Assembly (NCBI RefSeq): GCF_041022165.1
Contig: NZ_CP163302.1
Span: 496,001-560,000 of the forward strand
Source: Sinomonas sp. P10A9
GTDB taxonomy: Bacteria; Actinomycetota; Actinomycetes; Actinomycetales; Micrococcaceae
DNA length: 64,000 nucleotides
Direction of reading: 5' to 3'
This document shows positions 27,148 to 35,240 of this stretch, piece after piece; position 1 is the stretch's first letter, and each line of letters begins with the position of its first letter. The translations under genes and the position numbers were made by a program. The notes beneath the pieces are model-generated. The model did no database searches, was not told the origin of the DNA, and worked only from the letters and a program-made list of their open reading frames with translations.

Positions 27148-28002
27148 CCGGGCGAAGTCCCCGTACTTCGCCCGCGCGGCGCTGTAGACCCCGTAGCAGA
27201 ACAGGCCGAGGGCGACCGCCCCGAGGATCCAGTCCCCGAAGGGCTGGGCCGCGAGTCCCTTGAGGGCGCCGTCGAGGCCGCTCTGCTGTGAGGGGTCGTG
27301 GCGGATCGTGGCCACGAGGATGAGGATGCCGAGGACCGCGACCGCCACGCCCTTCGCGGTGTAGCCCACAGTCCCGACCGCCCTGACCCAGGCCGGCGCG
27401 GTCTCACTAGGCTGGGCATCCTTGCCGAGGAAGCTCCGCGTGATGCCCGTGTAGCCGAAGTACACGCCCACCCCGAGGACCGCGAGCCCCACAACGATCA
27501 GCAATGCAAAGCCGAACGGGGCCGTGAGGAGTTTCGCCGTGGTCTCCTGGGACTGCTGGCCCGAATTCTCCTGATTTCCGATCGCGAAGCTGATCAGCAG
27601 CCACGTCAGGGCGAGATACGCCACCGCGGTCCCGGCCGGCCCGAGCGCCTTCGTCGGTTTGCCGTAGCGGCGCCACCGGGCCACCGCGTCGAGTGCCATC
27701 CACACCGCGAGGGCACCGCAGCACACGGCGGCCGCCCACAGCAGGAATGGTCCGCCCGGCGCCCCCGCGAGCTGCCCGATCGCGCCCGACTGGTCCGCAT
27801 GGCCGCTGCCTGCTCCGATCGCGATCTGCGCGGCGAGCCATGCGATGAGCGCGTGCACCACTCCCACGAACACGAATCCGGCCCGGGCCAGCATCCGGGC
27901 TGGACGGGAACGAGCCGCCCGCTGCGCTCCGCGCGCCGCGGACCTCGCACCGTCCTCTGCCATCTCGCGGGCGTTGCCGCCCGTCTGTCCTCGATTGCTC
28001 AC
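27145..28002 (-). CDS. DUF1206 membrane protein
   Basis: A 285-residue integral membrane protein with about six hydrophobic segments arranged as three similar pairs, the DUF1206 pattern (ARAGFVFVGVVHALIAW, ALGPAGTAVAYLALTWLL, AVGTVGYTAKGVAVAVLG). The GTG at 28002 is chosen because GGGAGGT lies seven bases upstream; an ATG at 27963 is possible. It is divergent from purA. No biochemical function is known for the family. Confidence 0.85.
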   Translation of the reverse strand: MSNRGQTGGNAREMAEDGARSAARGAQRAARSRPARMLARAGFVFVGVVHALIAWLAAQIAIGAGSGHADQSGAIGQLAGAPGGPFLLWAAAVCCGALAVWMALDAVARWRRYGKPTKALGPAGTAVAYLALTWLLISFAIGNQENSGQQSQETTAKLLTAPFGFALLIVVGLAVLGVGVYFGYTGITRSFLGKDAQPSETAPAWVRAVGTVGYTAKGVAVAVLGILILVATIRHDPSQQSGLDGALKGLAAQPFGDWILGAVALGLFCYGVYSAARAKYGDFAR

Positions 28003-28049
28003 GTGTGACCTCCCGGTGGGTCTATTGCCCCATCTTCGGCGTCTTACGC

Positions 28050-28173
28050 GGCCCTTGGGTAGACTTGGGTGGCAAGAGCCCCGGCTGCCTTGCTTTCCAA
28101 GCGAGTCCCGGGGCCTGTGCATGTAGGCCAACGGCCAGCCGGGCCGCGGGCGGTTTCGGGGAGGAATCCATCC
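28050..28173 (+). promoter_or_regulatory. purA promoter and structured 5' leader
   Basis: TAGACT near 28060 is a plausible -10. The leader then contains a 7-bp stem (28078-28084, GCCCCGG, with 28108-28114) enclosing a small CTTG/CAAG stem, and ends in GGGGAGGA before the ATG. It matches no riboswitch class I recognise. Confidence 0.4.
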
Positions 28174-29460
28174 ATGCCAGCAATCGTGATCGTCGGAGCC
28201 CAGTGGGGCGATGAAGGCAAGGGCAAGGCGACGGATCTGCTCGGACATCGGGTGGACTACGTGGTCAAGCCCAACGGCGGCAACAACGCCGGGCACACCG
28301 TCGTCGTGGGCGGCCAGAAGTACGAGCTCAAGCTCCTTCCTGCCGGCATCCTGAGCCCCAACGCGATCCCGATCATCGGCAACGGCTGCGTGGTGAACCT
28401 CGAGGCGCTCTTCGAGGAGATCGACGGGCTCGAGGCCCGTGGCGGCGACGCGTCACGACTGCGCGTCTCCGCCAACGCGCACCTCGTGGCCCCGTATCAC
28501 CAGACGCTCGACAAGGTCACCGAGCGCTTCCTCGGCAAGCGGGCCATCGGCACCACCGGCCGTGGGATCGGCCCCGCCTACATGGACAAGGTCGCGCGGC
28601 TCGGCATCCGTGTCCAGGACGTGTTCGACGAGTCGATCCTGCGCCAGAAGGTCGAGGGCTCGCTGCACCAGAAGAACGAGCTCCTCGTCAAGGTGTACAA
28701 CCGCCGTGCCGTGAGCGTCGATGAGACCGTGGACTACTTCCTCGGTTTCGCGGACCGCCTGCGGCCGCTCATGATCGACTCGACCTACGAGCTCAACAAG
28801 GCGCTCGACGACGGCAAGGTGGTCCTCATGGAGGGCGGCCAGGCGACGTTCCTCGACGTGGACCACGGCACGTACCCGTTCGTGACGTCCTCGAACCCGA
28901 CGGCGGGCGGTTCCTCCGTGGGCTCCGGCGTCGGGCCCACCCGCATCTCGCGCGCGATCGGCATCATCAAGGCGTACACGACCCGGGTCGGCGCCGGACC
29001 GTTCCCCACCGAACTGTTCGACGAGATGGGCGAGTACCTGCAGAAGACCGGCGGCGAGTTCGGCGTCAACACGGGACGTCCGCGCCGCTGCGGCTGGTAC
29101 GACTCGGTCCTGGCCCGCCACGCCTCGCGCGTCAACGGTTTCACGGACTACTTCCTCACCAAGCTCGACGTGCTCACCGGCATCGAGAAGATCCCGGTGT
29201 GCGTCGCGTACGACGTCGACGGCGTGCGGCACGACGAGATGCCCATGACCCAGACCGAGTTCCACCACGCCAAGCCGATCTTCGAGTACTTCGACGGTTG
29301 GACCGAGGACATCTCGGGCGCCACGAACCTCGACGAGCTGCCGGCCAATGCCCGCGACTACGTTCTCGCGCTCGAGAAGCTCTCCGGCACGCGGTTCTCC
29401 GCGATCGGGGTGGGCCCCGATCGCGAGCAGACCATCGTGGTCCGCGACCTCATCGACTGA
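28174..29460 (+). CDS. purA: Adenylosuccinate synthetase
   Basis: A 428-residue GTP-dependent enzyme that joins IMP and aspartate in AMP synthesis. The N-terminal GTP/IMP loop [17 protein letters not shown] holds the catalytic Asp and Lys, followed by [10 protein letters not shown] (catalytic His), [11 protein letters not shown] and the C-terminal [11 protein letters not shown]. Full length for bacteria. The ATG at 28174 follows GGGGAGGA; the longer frame upstream is the leader. Confidence 0.97.
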   Translation: MPAIVIVGAQWGDEGKGKATDLLGHRVDYVVKPNGGNNAGHTVVVGGQKYELKLLPAGILSPNAIPIIGNGCVVNLEALFEEIDGLEARGGDASRLRVSANAHLVAPYHQTLDKVTERFLGKRAIGTTGRGIGPAYMDKVARLGIRVQDVFDESILRQKVEGSLHQKNELLVKVYNRRAVSVDETVDYFLGFADRLRPLMIDSTYELNKALDDGKVVLMEGGQATFLDVDHGTYPFVTSSNPTAGGSSVGSGVGPTRISRAIGIIKAYTTRVGAGPFPTELFDEMGEYLQKTGGEFGVNTGRPRRCGWYDSVLARHASRVNGFTDYFLTKLDVLTGIEKIPVCVAYDVDGVRHDEMPMTQTEFHHAKPIFEYFDGWTEDISGATNLDELPANARDYVLALEKLSGTRFSAIGVGPDREQTIVVRDLID

Positions 29461-29544
29461 CGGTGATGGAGCGGAGTCGGAACCCGCACAAGAAATTCCG
29501 TCACCGCGTAACCTTTCCGGGTTCCGGAGCGATTACGTGAGTGC

Positions 29545-29588
29545 AAGCCGGGCTGGAATCTGTCCCCCATCATGTTCCAGCCCGGCTT
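29545..29588 (+). terminator. purA terminator
   Basis: A perfect 14-bp stem (29545-29558, AAGCCGGGCTGGAA, with 29575-29588) with a 16-base loop, followed by CTTCTTCT. Confidence 0.85.
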
Positions 29589-29632
29589 CTTCTCTGCCCC
29601 AGACAGAGGCGTCCGCGCAGCTGGCGGACGGC

Positions 29633-29638
29633 TAGACT
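29633..29638 (+). promoter_or_regulatory. -10 element of the sigma factor gene
   Basis: TAGACT ends nine bases before the GTG at 29648, which leaves a leader of about three bases or none. This supports the upstream start. Confidence 0.5.
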
Positions 29639-29647
29639 GGGCAGATT

Positions 29648-30226
29648 GTGCCCGCAGGAAGTCAGGGAAGCCCCGTGCTCGAACCGATCATCGACGCCGA
29701 CCTCGCGCCGGGCGCCATGACGGAGCATGAGCTGTTCACGCTCGTGTACCGTTCGCTGGCTCCCGCGGTGATCGGCTACATGTCGGCACGGGGCGTGGAT
29801 GATCCGGAGGCTCTGACCCAGGACGTCTTCGTGACGGTCCTATCGCGGCTCGGATCAATCGAGGGCGGCGTGGCCGGCCTCAAGACGTTCCTGTTCTCGG
29901 TGGCGCACGCCCGCGTCGTCGACCATTACAGGCGCAACGAGCGCAGGCCACGGATCGTCGACTACGACCCCTTGACGGATACCCGTCAGACGAACTCCGC
30001 GGAGCACGACGCGCTCGTGGCCACGGGCCAGACCGATGCAGAGATCCTGATCGGCAAGCTCAAGGGAGATCAGAGAGAGGTGCTCACGCTCCGGATTGTC
30101 GCGGAGCTGACCATCGATGAGGTCGCCACCGTCCTCGGCAAGTCGCCGGGGGCGGTCAAACAGCTCCAGCGCAGGGCGCTCCTTGCCCTGCGGGAGCATG
30201 TGTCCGAGGAAGAGTGGGTCCAATGA
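29648..30226 (+). CDS. RNA polymerase sigma factor, ECF type
   Basis: A 192-residue sigma-70-family factor with only regions 2 and 4. Region 2 (about residues 25-100) includes LTQDVFVTVLSRL and FLFSVAHARVVDHYRRNE. Region 4 (about 130-185) has DQREVLTLRIVAELTIDEVA and the HTH GKSPGAVKQLQRRALLALRE. The GTG at 29648 fits a nearly leaderless transcript; a GTG near 29675 is the alternative. The next gene overlaps it by four bases and probably encodes its membrane regulator. Confidence 0.88.
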   Translation: MPAGSQGSPVLEPIIDADLAPGAMTEHELFTLVYRSLAPAVIGYMSARGVDDPEALTQDVFVTVLSRLGSIEGGVAGLKTFLFSVAHARVVDHYRRNERRPRIVDYDPLTDTRQTNSAEHDALVATGQTDAEILIGKLKGDQREVLTLRIVAELTIDEVATVLGKSPGAVKQLQRRALLALREHVSEEEWVQ

Positions 30227-30831
30227 CCATGAACAGGACCGCGTTGCGAGCTCTGCTCGCAGAGGAAGGCCTCGAGCACGACGTCGCACTCACGCACGTG
30301 CTCGAACGGATCGCTGTGCTCGGCGCGGCACCGGCACCCGAGCCCTCGGGCCCTCTGGCGCGCTTCATGGCGGCCTCGGCACTCAAGGCCACCGGTGTGG
30401 GGCACCCACGATGGATCAAGCGTCACCGGGGCGCCGTGATCGGAGTGCTGGTCGCGGCGGGAATGGGACTCGGCGCCAGCGGAGTCGCAGCAGTGACCGG
30501 GCAGACATGGCCCTGGCAGGCCCAGGACTGGTCAGATCTCACCCCGGCCGAGAGCGTCCATACGCAGGCCCCCGCGCCCGAGGGAACGGCGTCGGCCGTC
30601 GACCCGGCCAGTGTCCCGGCGGCGCCGGCGAAGGACAAAGCCTCTGACGCCAAGGGGGACCAGCACGCGCAGGACTCGGCCTCCGAGGGCAAGAACAGCC
30701 AGGGACAGAACAGCCAGGGCGACGCCAATCAGGGTCAGTCAAACCAGAACCAGAACGCGCAGGGCGGACGCACTCCTGGGCGTTCGGACTCCGGCGGCCA
30801 GGGCGCGAGCGGGCCGGGCGGCAACCACTGA
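30223..30831 (+). CDS. Membrane protein, probable anti-sigma factor, with Gln/Asn/Ser-rich tail
   Basis: A 202-residue protein of unrecognised family. Residues 1-65 are cytoplasmic in character, one membrane segment lies at about 70-92 after a basic stretch (RWIKRHRG), and the exterior tail of about 105 residues becomes low complexity, with NSQGQNSQGDANQGQSNQNQ near the end. The ATG overlaps the sigma factor stop (ATGA), and topology and position match an anti-sigma factor. A zinc-binding HxxxCxxC motif is absent, so the assignment rests on context. Confidence 0.72.
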   Translation: MTMNRTALRALLAEEGLEHDVALTHVLERIAVLGAAPAPEPSGPLARFMAASALKATGVGHPRWIKRHRGAVIGVLVAAGMGLGASGVAAVTGQTWPWQAQDWSDLTPAESVHTQAPAPEGTASAVDPASVPAAPAKDKASDAKGDQHAQDSASEGKNSQGQNSQGDANQGQSNQNQNAQGGRTPGRSDSGGQGASGPGGNH

Positions 30832-30879
30832 CCTGGCCCTTCCCTGCGCCCCTTCAGGCTCCGGGGATAGCATGACCCC

Positions 30880-31314
30880 ATGCGGCATGTGAACGATCCG
30901 GCTGTCATTGACCGCCTGATGGAGACCCCAGGAACCTGGGCGATCGTGGGCCTCACCAGGAACGAATGGCGCGCCGCGCATTCCGTGGCCCTCACCGTAC
31001 GGGACGTCATGGGCAACCGCATCATCCCCGTGAATCTCCGCGGCGAGGATGTGCACGGTGAGAAGGGCTATGCGGCCCTCGCGGACATCCCCGCGGAACT
31101 GCACCCGATCGACGTCGTGGACTGCTTCGTGAATTCCCATCGCGTGGGGGACGTCGTGGACCAGGCCATCGCTGTGGGCGCGAAGGCCTTATGGCTGCAG
31201 CTCGGTGTGATCGACGATGCCGCCGCGGAGCGCGCCGAGGCGGCCGGGCTCGACGTCGTCATGAACGCGTGCCCCGACCAGGAGCTCTGGCGGCGGAACC
31301 GGAAACGCGCCTGA
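30880..31314 (+). CDS. CoA-binding domain protein (YccU-like)
   Basis: A 144-residue Rossmann-fold protein of the CoA-binding family (WAIVGLTRNEWRAAHSVA, IPVNLRGE, ALWLQLGVID, VVMNACPDQE). TAGCAT (30868-30873) ends six bases before the ATG, which points to leaderless transcription. It is a paralogue of the protein encoded at 36846-37352. The physiological role of the family is not settled. Confidence 0.84.
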   Translation: MRHVNDPAVIDRLMETPGTWAIVGLTRNEWRAAHSVALTVRDVMGNRIIPVNLRGEDVHGEKGYAALADIPAELHPIDVVDCFVNSHRVGDVVDQAIAVGAKALWLQLGVIDDAAAERAEAAGLDVVMNACPDQELWRRNRKRA

Positions 31315-31327
31315 GGGACGCCACCCC

Positions 31328-31723
31328 ATGGATTCAGCCGAACTGCGAACGCTGTGCCTCCGGTTTCCGGGCGCCTACGAGGATTTCCCCTTCGGCCCGG
31401 AGGCCTCCGTTTTCAAGGTCCGTGCGCCCTCCGGCGGTGAGGACCGGCCGGGGAAGATGTTTGCCCTCTCGAACCTCGACGCCACACCGCTGAGCGTGGC
31501 GCTCAAGTGCGATCCCGTGCTCGCCGTGCAGCTGCGGGCCGCGCATCGGGAGATCACGGGGGCGTGGCACATGAACAAGCGGCACTGGAGCGACGTGCGC
31601 CTCGACGGGGGACTGACGGACCACGACGTGCGCGATCTGGTCGAGGACTCGTATGACCTCGTCGTGGCCGGCCTTCCCCGCACGCAACGCGAGGCGCTCG
31701 GCTGGAGCCGGCTGGCGCGCTGA
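31328..31723 (+). CDS. MmcQ/YjbR family protein
   Basis: A 131-residue protein with the MmcQ/YjbR fold: LRTLCLRFPGAYEDFPFGPEA at the N-terminus, MFALSNLD in the middle and HMNKRHWSDVRLDG before the final helix. It starts 13 bases after the CoA-binding gene with GAGGGA upstream. The double-wing fold is often called DNA-binding, but a function is not established. Confidence 0.85.
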   Translation: MDSAELRTLCLRFPGAYEDFPFGPEASVFKVRAPSGGEDRPGKMFALSNLDATPLSVALKCDPVLAVQLRAAHREITGAWHMNKRHWSDVRLDGGLTDHDVRDLVEDSYDLVVAGLPRTQREALGWSRLAR

Positions 31724-31776
31724 GCGGGTTAGGGTGGGTGCAACGACGCCGCGACCGCCCTGCCCAAGGAGGCCCG

Positions 31777-32412
31777 ATGCTCGACCAGTCCACCCTTGAT
31801 GCCCTCTGGAACTTCTCCGATCCCTCAGGCTCCGAAGCTGCCTTCCGGCGCGCGCTCGAGGACGGTGCCCTTGGCGGCCGCCCGTTCGACGATGCCGAGC
31901 GCGGCGAGCTCACCACCCAACTCGGCCGCGCGATCGGGCTCCAAGGACGCTATGAGGAGGCTGACGCGCTCCTCGACGGCATCGATTGCGAGGAGGACCC
32001 CACCATCTCGGTGCGCGTGCTGCTCGAGCGGGGCCGCGTCCTCAACTCCTCCGGGCACGCCGCGATGGCTGTTCCGCTGTTCGAGCAGGCCGCGGAGCTC
32101 GGCGAGCACCTCGGAGACGAGTTCCTCGCAGCGGATGCCTTCCACATGCTCGCCATTGCGGACTCGGACCACGCCGAGTCCTGGGCCCGCGCGGGGATCG
32201 AGTATGCGCGGGAGGCCCACAGCCCGCGCGCGCAACGGTGGTGCGTTTCGCTCCACGGCAACCTCGGCTGGATGTTCCTCGACGCCGGAGAGCCGCACCG
32301 GGCGCTCGTCGAATTCCAGCTCGCCGAGCAGTGGGCCTCCCGCGTCGGAACCCCGGAGCAGGCCGAGTGGGCTCGCGAGGGCATCGCAGCCTGCCGTGCC
32401 TTGGCCGGCTGA
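31777..32412 (+). CDS. Tetratricopeptide-like repeat protein
   Basis: A 211-residue soluble helical protein whose segments read like TPR units (ALGLQGRYEEADALLDGI, GHAAMAVPLFEQAAELGEHL, GWMFLDAGEPHRALVEFQLA). AAGGAGG precedes the ATG. No partner is obvious; it stands alone and converges on the cupredoxin gene. Protein-protein interaction is the general role of such repeats. Confidence 0.78.
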   Translation: MLDQSTLDALWNFSDPSGSEAAFRRALEDGALGGRPFDDAERGELTTQLGRAIGLQGRYEEADALLDGIDCEEDPTISVRVLLERGRVLNSSGHAAMAVPLFEQAAELGEHLGDEFLAADAFHMLAIADSDHAESWARAGIEYAREAHSPRAQRWCVSLHGNLGWMFLDAGEPHRALVEFQLAEQWASRVGTPEQAEWAREGIAACRALAG

Positions 32413-32437
32413 CGCGGGGGCGCTGGCCGCCTCCGCC

Positions 32438-32815
32438 TCACCGGACCGTGAGCGTTCCATGCATGTCCGCGTGGAACTTGCAGTGGTAGGTGTAGGTGCC
32501 AGGTTTTGCGGGGACCGTGAAGTCGAGAGTCTTTCCGGGCTGGACGGTGACATCGAAAGAGCCATCGTCTGCCGTGACGGAATGGGCCTCGCCGTCCATG
32601 TTCATCACGCTGATGCGGGTGCCGGCGGCGGCAGAGTTGGCTCCTGTGAAAGCGAAGTCCTTCACGTGGATCGTCGCTTGCGAGCTCGACCCCATGTCCA
32701 TGGTCATCGTCGAGGACGGGGAGGGCGTGGGTCCCGCCGGCGGCGAGCACGCACCAACGGTGAGGATGAGACCACTCGCCAGGAGCAGGGTCTGGAATGT
32801 CTTCGGGCGTGCCAC
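32438..32815 (-). CDS. Cupredoxin-domain lipoprotein (type 1 copper)
   Basis: A 125-residue lipoprotein. The signal peptide ends at the lipobox VGAC with C23. After a Thr/Ser/Met linker comes a plastocyanin/azurin-like domain whose copper ligands are all present: His in EAHSVT, then Cys, His and Met in YHCKFHADMHG. It probably carries electrons or holds copper at the outer face. It follows the sortase gene by 26 bases, in one transcription unit with the CHRD protein. Confidence 0.87.
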   Translation of the reverse strand: MARPKTFQTLLLASGLILTVGACSPPAGPTPSPSSTMTMDMGSSSQATIHVKDFAFTGANSAAAGTRISVMNMDGEAHSVTADDGSFDVTVQPGKTLDFTVPAKPGTYTYHCKFHADMHGTLTVR

Positions 32816-32841
32816 GGCTGGTCCTTTCGGTCAGAGGGCTC

Positions 32842-33570
32842 TTACGACGGATGCGTCGCGACGAGATGCGCGTAGACAACCGTGTTGTCCAGAAACTGGC
32901 CTGAGGCGGGGTCGTAGCCGCCGCACGTGATCAGGCGGAGTTCGGGACGATCGGCGTTCCGGTACACCTCAACGGTGGGGAAGGACGCCTTGTGGTAGAC
33001 GTCCACGTGGTCGACGGCAAAGACTGCAGCCGTCCCGTCGGCGCGGACCACGGTTGCCTGCTCGCCGGGGGTGAGTTCGTGGAGGCGGTAGAAGACGCCG
33101 ATCGGGGTTCCAATCGCGTTGACGTGGCCCAGGATGACGGCGGAGCCGGTCTGCCCGGGCGTTGTGGAACCGGTGTACCAGCCTGCCGGCGATCCGGGCT
33201 CGCCCGGTGGGACTTGGACTTCGCCGTCCGGCTGCTTCCCGAGCTGCATGAGCGGCGTGTCGATCCCGACCGCGGGCACCTGGAGGCGCCCGGGCACGGA
33301 GGAAGCAAGTACGGGACCCGTCGCGGCTGACGGCGGTGCGGGAACCGCGGCGCTCGGCGTCGGGGGCGACGCTGGGTCCGGAACAGCGACCGACGTCGAC
33401 GGTGCGGGCGCGGCTATCGCCGACGTCGTCGGGCTGGCGGTAGCTTCGTCCCACGGTGCGTGGACCGCCCCGAGCCCAGCGGCCGCGGTTGCCGTCCCGG
33501 CCGCCATCAGGATGACCGCCGCCGCGGACGCCGCAAGGCGTCCACGGCTACGGCCGATGCCGAAGCGCAT
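32842..33570 (-). CDS. Class F-like sortase
   Basis: A 242-residue sortase with an N-terminal membrane anchor (about residues 12-34), a Pro/Ala/Ser linker to about 90, then the catalytic domain. The active-site His is H149 (VILGHVNA) and the Cys is C216 (LITCGGYD). There is no Arg or Lys after C216, so the usual third catalytic Arg is not visible where expected. The ATG overlaps the stop of the CHRD gene (TGATG). The obvious candidate substrate is the CHRD protein, which ends in a membrane segment and a basic tail. Confidence 0.84.
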   Translation of the reverse strand: MRFGIGRSRGRLAASAAAVILMAAGTATAAAGLGAVHAPWDEATASPTTSAIAAPAPSTSVAVPDPASPPTPSAAVPAPPSAATGPVLASSVPGRLQVPAVGIDTPLMQLGKQPDGEVQVPPGEPGSPAGWYTGSTTPGQTGSAVILGHVNAIGTPIGVFYRLHELTPGEQATVVRADGTAAVFAVDHVDVYHKASFPTVEVYRNADRPELRLITCGGYDPASGQFLDNTVVYAHLVATHPS

Positions 33571-34346
33571 CAGATCCTCTGAGTTGCCTTGGCCGGGGCG
33601 AGTCGGCGCCTGAGAGCAAACGCGGCACCGGCGCCCAGCATGAGCCCGCCGCCGGCCGCGAGAAGACCCACGGTGGGTTCGACGGTACCTGTCGGCTCGC
33701 TGATCCCGGTTCCCGGGGCCCCAGCAGGCATGGCAGTCAGCGTCCCGCACAGGGCAGGAGAGGTGGCAGCCAGGGGGAGTGAGGGAACGAGGTCGCTCGG
33801 CTCCTTCTGTGCGGCGGCGGAGAGTGTCGCCGGGTCCAGCCCGTGCACCACGACCACGGCCGTGCCGGCCTTGAGCGAATCCGAGGTCTTGGCGTCGAGG
33901 GTGATGGTGCGCTGGTAGGTGTAGCTCGAGCCCATGCCCGCAACAGCCAGATCGGTGCCGGCGGCGGGACTCGTGTCACCGCTCGTGGAGAGCGTCGCGC
34001 CGATCCCACCGTAGAAGGGGGCGCCTTCGGTGGTGCTGACGACTCCGTCCCCGTTCGTGTCCGCTGAGGGACCCGGGCACTGGCCCTTCGCCCCGATATG
34101 GATGTGCTGCACATGCGGGTAGGGCTTCCCGTTGAAGGACGCGGCGAGGCCCGAGACCTTCTCGGTGACGGTTGCCTGGTCACCGTTGACCGTGATCATC
34201 ACGGTGCCGGAGGCGTTGGAACCGTTGATCGAAGCGAGATTGGCCTGATACGTCCAGTTATCCGCCGCCTGTGCCGGGACGCCGGACAGGGCCAAGGCGC
34301 CGAGGGCTAGTGCCGGGGCGAACAGAAATGCTGACTTCTTCATCAT
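33570..34346 (-). CDS. CHRD-domain cell-surface protein with C-terminal membrane anchor
   Basis: A 258-residue exported protein. A signal peptide (about residues 1-27, cleavage near AQA) leads to a CHRD-like beta domain (about 30-190) with PHVQHIHIG. An insertion, DTNGDGVVSTTE, fits an EF-hand-type calcium loop. The end resembles a sortase signal: EPTG near residue 220, a hydrophobic segment, then RRRLAP. No LPxTG is present. AGAGGAAG precedes the ATG; ATG at 34343 is an alternative. It is first gene of the CHRD-sortase-cupredoxin unit. Confidence 0.8.
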   Translation of the reverse strand: MMKKSAFLFAPALALGALALSGVPAQAADNWTYQANLASINGSNASGTVMITVNGDQATVTEKVSGLAASFNGKPYPHVQHIHIGAKGQCPGPSADTNGDGVVSTTEGAPFYGGIGATLSTSGDTSPAAGTDLAVAGMGSSYTYQRTITLDAKTSDSLKAGTAVVVVHGLDPATLSAAAQKEPSDLVPSLPLAATSPALCGTLTAMPAGAPGTGISEPTGTVEPTVGLLAAGGGLMLGAGAAFALRRRLAPAKATQRI

Positions 34347-34481
34347 GGTGGCTTCCTCTTGGTGGAGCCTGATGTCCCGGGAGTTCCCGTGAAGCGAAAC
34401 CCGTGGAGGGACTCTGACACAGGTCTTTCGGTGCGGGGCCGGTTCGCGGATTGGTCACCCCGGCCTGGGCAGCGCGTGGCC

Positions 34482-35081
34482 CTATCCGTCGGACCAGCAG
34501 GCGAGGACGTCCGTCGCCACCTGGTAGGCCAGAGCGGTCCGCGTGATTCCATGCGGCCCGACGGGCTCGGAAAGGCCCGTGGCGTCGGCCGTGAGGGTGA
34601 ACGAGTCCTTGACGAACGCCACGGTTCCTGTCGAGGACTGCGCGGCGGGAAAGCCGAGGTTCGCAAGCCCTTCGATGTCCTTCATCGGGCCGCGACGCTC
34701 CTTCACCGACTCGAAGTTGATCCGCGCGGCCGCGGGACTAGCGGATTCCTGGACCGAGAGGGTCAGTGTTCCTGTGGGGAGCCGGTAGAGGCACGAGAAG
34801 AGCCCTTGGGACCATGTCGATCCAGGCTGCGGCGGGTCTGGAAGGGCGAGGATCTGGGCGATGCGCTCCCTGATCTCGGGATCGCAGACCATCTTCGCGG
34901 CGGGCGAAGGCCCCGCGCCCTCTTCCGGGGCTCCAGCCGCTCCCGTGACTGGGGCGGTTGCTCCTGCGCCCACCGGCGACTGTGGGCTCGTGTCACGAGC
35001 CGCTGTGTTGCCACCCTCCGCGCAGCCGCTGAGCATGAGTGTTCCGGCGGCGACCAGCGCCGCCCACCTCGTCGAACGCAT
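34482..35081 (-). CDS. Hypothetical lipoprotein
   Basis: A 199-residue lipoprotein with lipobox LSGC (C20) and a Gly/Ala/Pro linker, then a compact domain of unknown family with cysteines in VCDPEI, FSCLYRL and LACWSDG. The ATG at 35081 follows GGGAGGGAG; the longer frame has no signal sequence and is rejected. It lies upstream of the CHRD-sortase genes on the same strand, so a shared envelope function is possible. Confidence 0.78.
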   Translation of the reverse strand: MRSTRWAALVAAGTLMLSGCAEGGNTAARDTSPQSPVGAGATAPVTGAAGAPEEGAGPSPAAKMVCDPEIRERIAQILALPDPPQPGSTWSQGLFSCLYRLPTGTLTLSVQESASPAAARINFESVKERRGPMKDIEGLANLGFPAAQSSTGTVAFVKDSFTLTADATGLSEPVGPHGITRTALAYQVATDVLACWSDG

Positions 35082-35240
35082 TGACAGCTCCCTCCCTGGG
35101 CGGTCGCGTGGTCCGCCCTTCCATGGGAGTTCGGAGCCGGACGGGACCCGGACTGTTCGACGATTGAGGAAGGACTCGACAGCCACGTGCTTCATTGCGG
35201 CTGCGCTCATCAAGCGGTGGGTGAGCGGAGTCGGAACCCC

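Noticed and set aside
28050..28173. Purine riboswitch in the purA leader
   Set aside because: The conserved core of purine riboswitches is absent; only generic stems are visible.
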